Assembly: GCA_028290125.1 (NCBI GenBank)
Contig: JAQGKM010000168.1
Span: 1-6,770 of the forward strand
DNA from: Hyphomicrobiales bacterium
Lineage (GTDB): Bacteria; Pseudomonadota; Alphaproteobacteria; Rhizobiales; Beijerinckiaceae
DNA length: 6,770 bases
Direction: 5' to 3'
Shown here: positions 1 through 5,462 of the stretch, piece by piece
Numbering within the stretch: the first letter of the stretch is position 1
Layout: every line of letters starts with the position of its first letter
Translations under genes and position numbers: made by a program
The notes under the pieces: model-generated
Told to the model about the DNA's origin: nothing
Databases searched by the model: none
What the model saw: the letters and a program-made list of their open reading frames with translations, nothing else

Positions 1-5
1 CGGAT

Positions 6-12
6 AGGGAAG
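6..12 (+). promoter_or_regulatory. Shine-Dalgarno sequence of obgE
   Basis: The purine run AGGGAAG ends 4 bases before the ATG at 17 and fits a ribosome binding site. It supports that start. Only 16 bases precede the gene here, so any promoter or upstream neighbour is outside the window. Confidence 0.6.
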
Positions 13-16
13 ACAC

Positions 17-1093
17 ATGAAGTTCCTCGATCAGGCCCGCATCTACATCCGCTCGGGCGACGGCGGCGCCGGCGCCGTCTCGTTTCGCCGTGAAAAGTTC
101 ATCGAATTCGGCGGGCCGGACGGTGGCGACGGCGGCCGTGGCGGCGACGTCATCGTGGTCTGCGTCGATGGCCTCAACACGCTGATCGACTACCGCTTCC
201 AGCAGCATTTCAAGGCCAAGACCGGCATGCACGGCATGGGCCGCAACCGCGCCGGCGGACGCGGCGCCGACGCCGTGCTGAAAGTACCGGTCGGCACGCA
301 GATCTACGACGAAGACGGAGAATCGCTGATCGCCGATCTCACGGAAGTGGGCGAGAGCGTCGTCATCGCGCGCGGCGGCAACGGCGGCTTCGGCAATCTG
401 CATTTCACCACCTCGACCAATCGCGCGCCGCGTCGCGCCAATCCCGGCCAGACCGGCATTGAAATGACGATCTGGCTGCGGCTCAAGCTGATCGCGGACG
501 CGGGCCTCGTCGGCCTGCCCAACGCCGGCAAGTCGACGTTCCTCGCCGCCGTCACGGCGGCGAAGCCTAAGATCGCCGACTATCCGTTCACGACGCTGCA
601 TCCGGGCCTCGGCGTGGTGCATGTCGACGGCCGCGAATTCGTGCTCGCCGATATTCCGGGCCTGATCGAGGGCGCGCATGAAGGCCTGGGCCTCGGCGAC
701 CGGTTTCTGGGCCATGTCGAACGCTGTCGCGTGCTGCTGCATCTCGTCGATGTCGGCTGCGAACATGCGGGCGAATCTTACAAGACGATCCGCCACGAGC
801 TCGCCGCTTACGGCAACGGGCTCGACGAAAAGGCCGAGATCGTCGCGCTGTCGAAGGTCGACACGGTCGACGACGAGACCATCAAGAAGCAGATGGAGCG
901 GTTGAAGCGCGCCATGCGCACGGCCGGTCCGGTCCTGCCCGAGGGCGTCAAGCGCGCGGCGCCGATCAAGCTGTCGGCCGCCACCAATACGCATGTCACC
1001 GAGACGTTGCGCGATCTCGCGCGCATCATCGACGAGGCCCGCGTCGCCGATAATCCCAAGGCCGTCGAGGCCTGGCAGCCCCTGAAGGCCTGA
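17..1093 (+). CDS. obgE: GTPase Obg (ObgE/CgtA), ribosome-associated
   Basis: Obg-family GTPase of 358 residues that binds the large ribosomal subunit and is known in the family for roles in 50S maturation, stress response and cell-cycle control. The glycine-rich Obg fold fills about residues 1-158, with runs such as GGPDGGDGGRGGD. The G domain follows: G1 GLPNAGKST at 166-174, G2 threonines in YPFTT at 189-193, G3 DIPG at 212-215, and G5 SAA at 320-322. The G4 position reads SKVD (279-282) rather than the usual NKxD. There is no C-terminal OCT domain; the protein ends soon after the G domain, as in many proteobacterial Obg proteins. The ATG at 17 has a good Shine-Dalgarno sequence and begins with the typical MKFLDQARIYI. 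The stop is only 6 bases before the proB start, so the two genes are probably co-transcribed. Confidence 0.97.
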   Translation: MKFLDQARIYIRSGDGGAGAVSFRREKFIEFGGPDGGDGGRGGDVIVVCVDGLNTLIDYRFQQHFKAKTGMHGMGRNRAGGRGADAVLKVPVGTQIYDEDGESLIADLTEVGESVVIARGGNGGFGNLHFTTSTNRAPRRANPGQTGIEMTIWLRLKLIADAGLVGLPNAGKSTFLAAVTAAKPKIADYPFTTLHPGLGVVHVDGREFVLADIPGLIEGAHEGLGLGDRFLGHVERCRVLLHLVDVGCEHAGESYKTIRHELAAYGNGLDEKAEIVALSKVDTVDDETIKKQMERLKRAMRTAGPVLPEGVKRAAPIKLSAATNTHVTETLRDLARIIDEARVADNPKAVEAWQPLKA

Positions 1094-1099
1094 TCCGAC

Positions 1100-2227
1100 G
1101 TGACCGCGACGCCCGCTCTTTCCTCCTTCCGCCGCATCGTCGTGAAAGTCGGCTCGTCGCTGCTCGTCGATCATGCGCAGGGCGCGCTGAAACGCGACTG
1201 GCTGGAAGCGCTGGCCGACGATCTCGCGAGCCTGCACGCCAAGGGCTGCGACGTGCTCGTCGTGTCGTCGGGCTCGATCGCGCTCGGCCGCACCGTGCTG
1301 AAGCTGCCGAAGGGCGACCTGCGGTTGGAGGACAGCCAGGCGGCGGCGGCGGTCGGCCAGATCGCGCTCGCGCGCACGTGGTCGGAAGTGCTTGGCGCGC
1401 GCGCCATGACGGCGGGCCAGATCCTCGTCACGCTGAACGACACCGAAGAGCGCCGGCGTTATCTCAACGCCCGCGAGACGATCGGCAAGCTGCTCGAATT
1501 CCGCGCCGTGCCGGTGATCAACGAGAACGACACGGTCGCAACCAGCGAGATCCGTTACGGCGACAACGATCGTCTGGCGGCGCGCGTCGCCACCATGGCG
1601 AGCGCCGACCTGCTGATCCTGCTGTCCGACATCGACGGACTCTACACGGCACCGCCGCATCTCGATCCGCAGGCGCAACTCATCCCCGTCGTGCCGCGCA
1701 TCAATGCGGAGATCGAGGCGATGGCGGGCGGCGCGGCGAGCGAAATGTCGCGCGGCGGCATGCGCACCAAGATCGAGGCGGGCAAGATAGCAACCGCAGG
1801 CGGCACCCATATGGTGATCGCCGACGGGCGCGTCGCGCATCCGGTGCAGCGTATCGCCGATGGCGGCCGCTGCACCTGGTTTCTCACGCCCTCCAATCCC
1901 GTTACGGCCCGCAAGAAGTGGATCGCCGGTTCGCTCGAGCCGCGCGGCGCCGCGCATATCGACGCCGGTGCGGCGCGTGCCCTGGCTGCGGGCGCGAGCC
2001 TGCTGCCCGCCGGCGTGGTGCGGATCGAGGGCTCGTTCGCGCGCGGCGACTGCATCGTGATCCGCGACCCGCGCGGGGCCGAGATCGGCCGCGGGCTGGT
2101 GGCGTACGATGCCGTGGAGGCCGCGCAGCTGGTGGGCCGCAATTCCCGCGAGATCGAGGCCGTGCTGGGCGCGCCGGGTCGCGCCGAGATGATCCATCGC
2201 GACGACATGGCGCTCGGCGCCGACTGA
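1100..2227 (+). CDS. proB: Glutamate 5-kinase with C-terminal PUA domain
   Basis: Cytoplasmic glutamate 5-kinase of 375 residues; it phosphorylates glutamate with ATP in the first step of proline synthesis and in this family is usually feedback-inhibited by proline. The amino acid kinase domain shows VKVGSSLL (15-22), VSSGSIALG (55-63), NENDTV (141-146), GDND (154-157), LSDIDGLY (175-182) and RGGMRTKIEAG (218-228), which cover the nucleotide- and glutamate-binding loops. A PUA domain occupies roughly residues 280-365, as in full-length bacterial ProB. The GTG at 1100 is the first possible start after the in-frame obgE stop. The next in-frame GTG lies inside the first core strand, so the GTG start is well supported, although only a weak GAAGG (1084-1088) precedes it. 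ProA, the next enzyme, follows after 55 bases; the labile glutamyl phosphate product is thought to pass directly to ProA. Confidence 0.97.
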   Translation: MTATPALSSFRRIVVKVGSSLLVDHAQGALKRDWLEALADDLASLHAKGCDVLVVSSGSIALGRTVLKLPKGDLRLEDSQAAAAVGQIALARTWSEVLGARAMTAGQILVTLNDTEERRRYLNARETIGKLLEFRAVPVINENDTVATSEIRYGDNDRLAARVATMASADLLILLSDIDGLYTAPPHLDPQAQLIPVVPRINAEIEAMAGGAASEMSRGGMRTKIEAGKIATAGGTHMVIADGRVAHPVQRIADGGRCTWFLTPSNPVTARKKWIAGSLEPRGAAHIDAGAARALAAGASLLPAGVVRIEGSFARGDCIVIRDPRGAEIGRGLVAYDAVEAAQLVGRNSREIEAVLGAPGRAEMIHRDDMALGAD

Positions 2228-2282
2228 CCCGCTCAAGCCGCCGACATGACACGGCCCGCCCTCATCTGGTAGATCAATCTCC

Positions 2283-3572
2283 ATGACCAATCCCGTCCAC
2301 CTCCACGATGTGCAGGATGTGCCCGCCCTGATGCTGGCGCTGGGTCGCGCTGCGCGGCGCGCCGCCCGCGCCGTGGCGCTCGCCCCGACCGACGTCAAGA
2401 ACGCGGCCCTGCTGGCCGCGGCCGCGGCCTTGCGCGCCCGCGCCGACGAAATTCTGGCCGCCAACGCCCGCGACATGGCGGCGGCGGAAGCCGACGGCGG
2501 CTCCCGCGCGCTGCTCGACCGTCTGATGCTCGACGCGGCTCGCGTCGAAGCGATGGCCAAGGGCGTCGAGGAGATTGCGGCGCTGCCCGATCCTGTAGGC
2601 CGCGTGCTCGAGACCATTCAGCGCCCGAACGGACTCACCATCGAGCGCGTCTCGACGCCGCTTGGCGTCATCGGCGTGATCTACGAGAGCCGGCCCAACG
2701 TCACCGCCGACGCGGGCGCGTTATGCCTGAAGGCCGGCAACGCCTGCGTGCTGCGCGGCGGGTCGGATTCGACCTTGTCGACCGGGATCATCCATGAATG
2801 CCTGGTCGCCGGCCTGCGCGCCGCGGGCCTTCCCGACGCCGCGATTTCGCGCGTGCCCGTCAAGGACCGTTCGGCCGTCGGCGAAATGCTGAAGGGTCTC
2901 GGCGAAACGCTCGACGTCATCGTGCCGCGCGGCGGCAAGAGCCTTGTGGCGCGCGTACAAAACGAGGCGCGCGTGCCGGTGTTCGCGCATCTTGAAGGCA
3001 TCGTGCATGTCTTCATCCATGCCGACGCAGATCCCGAAAAGGCCCGCACGATCGTGCGCAACGCGAAACTGCGGCGCACAGGCGTCTGCGGCGCGGCGGA
3101 AACGCTGCTCGTCGACAAGGCCATCGCGCCGACGCTTCTCGCGCCGCTCGTGAAGATGCTGCTCGACGCCGATTGCGAAGTGCGTGGCGATGCGCAGACG
3201 CTTCTCGTCGATGCGCGCGTCGTGCCGGCGACGGACGCAGACTGGAAGCTCGAATATCTCGACAGCATCATCGCCTGCCGCGTGGTCGACGGGCTCGACG
3301 ATGCGATCGACCACATCGAGACGCACGGCTCGCATCACACCGACTGCATCATCACGGAAGATCTGGCTGCGGCCGAGCGCTTTCTCGACGAAGTCGATTC
3401 CGCCATCGTGATGCACAACGCCTCGACCCAATTCGCCGACGGCGGCGAATTCGGTTTCGGCGCGGAGATCGGCATCGCGACAGGCCGCATGCATGCGCGC
3501 GGTCCGGTGGGCTTGGCGCAATTGTGCTCTTTCAAATACCGCGTGCGCGGCAACGGCCAGACGCGTCCGTGA
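2283..3572 (+). CDS. proA: Glutamate-5-semialdehyde dehydrogenase (gamma-glutamyl phosphate reductase)
   Basis: NADPH-dependent reductase of 429 residues that converts gamma-glutamyl phosphate to glutamate-5-semialdehyde, the second step of proline synthesis, in the cytoplasm. It has the aldehyde dehydrogenase fold. The catalytic cysteine is C269 in the motif RRTGVCGAAETLLVD. Other landmarks are YESRPNVTADA (134-144), the LKAGNACVLRGGSDS cofactor-domain stretch and, near the C-terminus, MHNASTQFADGGEFGFGAEI followed by the ARGPVGL segment. Length is normal for ProA. The ATG at 2283 has no clear Shine-Dalgarno sequence; the preceding 55 bases (2228-2282) contain only an insignificant 8-codon ORF and no obvious promoter or terminator. 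The stop TGA overlaps the GTG proposed as the nadD start, so the two genes are probably translationally coupled. Confidence 0.97.
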   Translation: MTNPVHLHDVQDVPALMLALGRAARRAARAVALAPTDVKNAALLAAAAALRARADEILAANARDMAAAEADGGSRALLDRLMLDAARVEAMAKGVEEIAALPDPVGRVLETIQRPNGLTIERVSTPLGVIGVIYESRPNVTADAGALCLKAGNACVLRGGSDSTLSTGIIHECLVAGLRAAGLPDAAISRVPVKDRSAVGEMLKGLGETLDVIVPRGGKSLVARVQNEARVPVFAHLEGIVHVFIHADADPEKARTIVRNAKLRRTGVCGAAETLLVDKAIAPTLLAPLVKMLLDADCEVRGDAQTLLVDARVVPATDADWKLEYLDSIIACRVVDGLDDAIDHIETHGSHHTDCIITEDLAAAERFLDEVDSAIVMHNASTQFADGGEFGFGAEIGIATGRMHARGPVGLAQLCSFKYRVRGNGQTRP

Positions 3573-4291
3573 GCCTTTTGACGCCGGCTTCGGCGCTCCG
3601 TTTCGCCGATCCGCCGCGACGTCTCGCCAGCGCCGGGGGCCCGCGCCTGCCGGCCCACCTGCCGCCCCACACCGATGGCATGCGCATCGGCCTGTTCGGC
3701 GGCACGTTCAACCCGCCGCATGCGGGACATCTGCTGGTCAGCCGCATCGCGCTTGCGCGCCTGAAGCTCGATCGGGTCTGGTGGATCGTCACGCCCGGCA
3801 ATCCGCTGAAGGAAAACGCCGGCTTGCCGCCGCTGGCGGAGCGCATGGTGGCGGCGCGCCGTCTCGCCGACCATCCGCGCATCGACATCACGGGCTTCGA
3901 GGCCGAGATCGGCACGCGCTACACCTACGACACGATCGCCTATCTGGCGCGCCGCTGTCCGGGCGTCGATTTCGTCTGGATGATGGGCGCCGACAATCTG
4001 GCGCAATTCCACCGCTGGCAGCGCTGGCGCGACATCGCGGCGCTGACGCCGGTGGCGGTCATCGACCGGCCGGGATCGACGCTGAAGGCAGCGCACAGCC
4101 GCGCCGGACAGTTTCTCTCCCGCTATCGCCTGCGGGAGGGCGACGGCGCGCTTCTGGCGGGCGCGGCGACGCCCGCTTTCATCTTCCTGCACGGACCGCG
4201 CTCGGGGCTTTCCTCGACCGCGCTGCGTCGCGCCGGCGCGAGCCTGCCGCAAACAGGAGCTTTACCCATCGTTCCGGCAGCGGTTAGCTGA
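3569..4291 (+). CDS. nadD: Nicotinate-nucleotide adenylyltransferase
   Basis: NadD of 240 residues joins nicotinate mononucleotide and ATP to give deamido-NAD, a late step of NAD synthesis. The nucleotidyltransferase fold is clear: MRIGLFGGTFNPPHAGH (38-54) contains the HxGH signature H51-H54, VWWIVTPGNPLK follows, then MMGADN (138-143), and the C-terminal LSSTALR (214-220) matches the (I/L)SSTxxR ATP-binding motif. Two starts are possible. The GTG at 3569 overlaps the proA stop as GTGA and adds 37 residues before the core; the ATG at 3680 begins exactly at the core and gives 203 residues. I prefer GTG because Hyphomicrobiales NadD proteins, as I recall them, carry a similar short extension (here PPHTDG just before the core Met) and because the frame is open and coupled to proA. 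Neither start has a strong Shine-Dalgarno sequence. Confidence 0.93.
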   Translation: MSLLTPASALRFADPPRRLASAGGPRLPAHLPPHTDGMRIGLFGGTFNPPHAGHLLVSRIALARLKLDRVWWIVTPGNPLKENAGLPPLAERMVAARRLADHPRIDITGFEAEIGTRYTYDTIAYLARRCPGVDFVWMMGADNLAQFHRWQRWRDIAALTPVAVIDRPGSTLKAAHSRAGQFLSRYRLREGDGALLAGAATPAFIFLHGPRSGLSSTALRRAGASLPQTGALPIVPAAVS

Positions 4292-4334
4292 TAAGAACGG
4301 TTGAATTTCACCGGCTTTACGCCCACATTGAAAA

Positions 4335-4353
4335 GGCCGCGTGTGACGCGGCC
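4335..4353 (+). other. Perfect hairpin in the nadD-rsfS gap, next to the rsfS ribosome binding site
   Basis: GGCCGCG (4335-4341) pairs perfectly with CGCGGCC (4347-4353) around a TGTGA loop. In mRNA this stable stem would end two bases before the rsfS Shine-Dalgarno sequence (4355-4361). It is not followed by a T run on the + strand, so it is not a classical terminator for nadD. It could influence rsfS translation or mark an mRNA processing site; that is inference. The rest of the 72-base gap (4292-4363) shows no convincing promoter, although it is locally AT-richer than the genes around it. Confidence 0.5.
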
Positions 4354-4354
4354 C

Positions 4355-4361
4355 AAAGGAG
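4355..4361 (+). promoter_or_regulatory. Shine-Dalgarno sequence of rsfS
   Basis: AAAGGAG is the best conventional Shine-Dalgarno sequence in the window. It sits only 2 bases before the ATG at 4364, closer than usual, but it selects that ATG over the upstream in-frame TTG at 4301. Confidence 0.65.
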
Positions 4362-4363
4362 AT

Positions 4364-4792
4364 ATGGCTCTGATACCCACGGTCCAAGCCCGGGCGGCCC
4401 AAGCTTCGCCCGAACCGGTTCGTGTTCAGGCTGAACCCGATACCGGCCAGCTCGTTCGCAACATCCTCAACAGCCTCGACGATGCGAAGGCGGAGGATGT
4501 CCTCTCCATTGACCTGCACGGGAAGACCTCGCTCGCCGACGCGATGATTATCGCGACGGGGCGATCGACGACCCATGTCTCGTCGATCGCCGATCGCGTG
4601 ATCAAGGGTTGCAAGGAAGCGGGATATTCGACGCCGCGCGTCGAAGGCCTGCCGCATTGCGACTGGGTTCTCGTCGACGCGGGCGATGTGATCGTCCATC
4701 TGTTCCGCCCCGAAGTTCGCCAGTTCTACAATCTGGAGAAGATGTGGGGCGGGGATCGTCCGGCCGAGCAGAAGGCCGAGCGGCGCGCCTGA
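4364..4792 (+). CDS. rsfS: Ribosomal silencing factor RsfS (Iojap/DUF143 family)
   Basis: RsfS of 142 residues binds protein uL14 (L14) on the 50S subunit and blocks joining of the 30S subunit, lowering translation when nutrients are short. The Iojap domain fills about residues 30-130, with the landmarks DDAKAEDVLSIDLHGKTSLA, IIATGRSTTHVSSIADRV, RVEGLPHCDWVLVDAGDVIV and, at the end, FRPEVRQFYNLEKMW. A polar, Ala/Pro/Glu-rich tail of about 30 residues precedes the domain and is probably disordered. The frame is open back to a TTG at 4301, but the ATG at 4364 has AAAGGAG directly upstream and is the better start. The gene follows nadD after 72 bases, an association seen in many bacteria, and ends 22 bases before rlmH. 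Confidence 0.95.
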   Translation: MALIPTVQARAAQASPEPVRVQAEPDTGQLVRNILNSLDDAKAEDVLSIDLHGKTSLADAMIIATGRSTTHVSSIADRVIKGCKEAGYSTPRVEGLPHCDWVLVDAGDVIVHLFRPEVRQFYNLEKMWGGDRPAEQKAERRA

Positions 4793-4800
4793 GCGGCGCG
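4784..4800 (+). other. Small GC-rich hairpin across the rsfS stop codon
   Basis: CGCGCC (4784-4789) is the exact complement of GGCGCG (4795-4800) around the loop TGAGC, which contains the rsfS stop codon. The 6-bp stem lies in the junction before rlmH. In DNA this rich in G and C, such a short stem can arise by chance, so a function is not claimed. Confidence 0.3.
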
Positions 4801-4814
4801 TTCGCCCGCGCCTC

Positions 4815-5297
4815 ATGCGCATCCATCTGTCGGCCATCGGGCGGCTGAAGGCCGGCCCGGAGCGAGACATCTGCGCGCGTTATCTTGAGCGTGCGCAGGC
4901 CGCATCGCGCGGCGTCGGGCTGACCGGCGTCGAGATGCGCGAGGCCGATGAATCCCGCGCCCGCCGTCCCGAAGACCGCAAGGCCGAGGAAGCGCGCGCG
5001 CTGACGCAAAACATTCCGGCTGGCGCACGTCTCGTCGTTCTCGATGAGCGCGGCAAGACCATGGGCAGCGAGGCGTTCGCGGCGGACATCGGCGCCGCCC
5101 GCGACGGCGGCGCGGCGGGCTATGCGCTGCTGATCGGCGGTCCCGACGGCGTCGATCCGGAGCTTCGCGCCCGCGCCTCCCTGGTGCTCGCCTTCGGGGC
5201 GATGACCTGGCCGCACCAGCTCGTGCGCATCATGGCCGCCGAGCAGATCTACCGCGCCATCACGATCCTTTCGGGCCACCCTTACCATCGCGTGTGA
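4815..5297 (+). CDS. rlmH: 23S rRNA (pseudouridine1915-N3)-methyltransferase RlmH
   Basis: SPOUT-class methyltransferase of 160 residues that uses S-adenosylmethionine to methylate N3 of pseudouridine 1915 in helix 69 of 23S rRNA; in this family it acts on the assembled 70S ribosome. The protein starts MRIHLSAIGRLKAGPE, carries LVVLDERGK in the middle, and has the cofactor-binding knot in YALLIGGPDGV (103-113) and MTWPHQLVRIMAAEQIYRA. It ends in the conserved HPYHRV (155-160). Length is standard for RlmH. The ATG at 4815 lies 22 bases after the rsfS stop and lacks a visible Shine-Dalgarno sequence, so translation may depend on coupling to rsfS. Pairing of rsfS and rlmH is common in bacteria. 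The stop codon TGA overlaps a possible GTG start (5294) for the next gene. Confidence 0.96.
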   Translation: MRIHLSAIGRLKAGPERDICARYLERAQAASRGVGLTGVEMREADESRARRPEDRKAEEARALTQNIPAGARLVVLDERGKTMGSEAFAADIGAARDGGAAGYALLIGGPDGVDPELRARASLVLAFGAMTWPHQLVRIMAAEQIYRAITILSGHPYHRV

Positions 5298-5349
5298 GGC
5301 GATCAGCAGATAATTTGATGGAAGTGATTCGACTTGGCCGAATCGGTCC

Positions 5350-5462
5350 CCCGCCCCCTTGCGGGGAGGGGCTAGGGGTGGGGGTCGTGCAAATATCGCA
5401 AGCAATTCACGACCCCCACCCCGCTCGGCTTCGCCGAGTCGCCCTCCCCGCAAGGGGGAGGG
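5350..5462. repeat. GC-rich palindromic repeat element, about 113 bases
   Basis: The outer arms 5350-5370 and 5442-5462 are complementary at 20 of 21 positions (mismatch at 5353). Inside them 5375-5389 and 5408-5422 are complementary at 15 of 15, with an 18-base central loop at 5390-5407. A further small hairpin, CTCGGC/GCCGAG with loop TTC (5424-5438), is present only on the right side, so the folded form is a branched, three-way structure. The arms carry the CTCCCCGCAAGGGGGAGG and GGGTGGGGGTCGTG style that I recall as dispersed repeats in alphaproteobacterial genomes; copy number cannot be shown here because only one copy lies in this window. It has no T run and no transposase gene. It occupies the rlmH-envC junction and overlaps the 5' end of the EnvC-like reading frame. 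Confidence 0.85.
5363..5371 (+). promoter_or_regulatory. Shine-Dalgarno-like sequence inside the repeat
   Basis: GGGGAGGGG contains GGAGG at 5365-5369, 8 bases before an in-frame GTG at 5378. The spacing suits translation initiation of the EnvC-like gene. The sequence is part of the left arm of the palindrome, so it may be fortuitous and could be hidden when the mRNA folds. Confidence 0.35.

Noticed and set aside
2246..2272. Eight-codon ORF in the proB-proA gap, as a possible leader peptide
   Set aside because: It has no proline run or paired attenuator stems, and no Shine-Dalgarno sequence; it is too short to distinguish from chance.
1378..2286. Second + strand frame of 302 codons inside proB
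   Set aside because: The product is extremely Arg-rich with no motif; proB in the other frame has all its kinase motifs and PUA domain intact.
3335..4252. Long - strand frame opposite proA and nadD
   Set aside because: The Arg/Ala-rich composition is typical of a shadow frame, and the + strand carries two clearly conserved enzymes over the same bases.
4331..4353. Hairpin followed by TTTT on the - strand, as an intrinsic terminator
   Set aside because: No - strand gene is visible that it could terminate and the T run is only four bases; on the + strand the stem has no T run.
5350..5462. The palindrome as a Rho-independent terminator for rlmH or as part of a CRISPR array
   Set aside because: There is no T run after the stem and the reading frame continues through it into the next gene. 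It is one palindrome, without regularly spaced repeat-spacer units.
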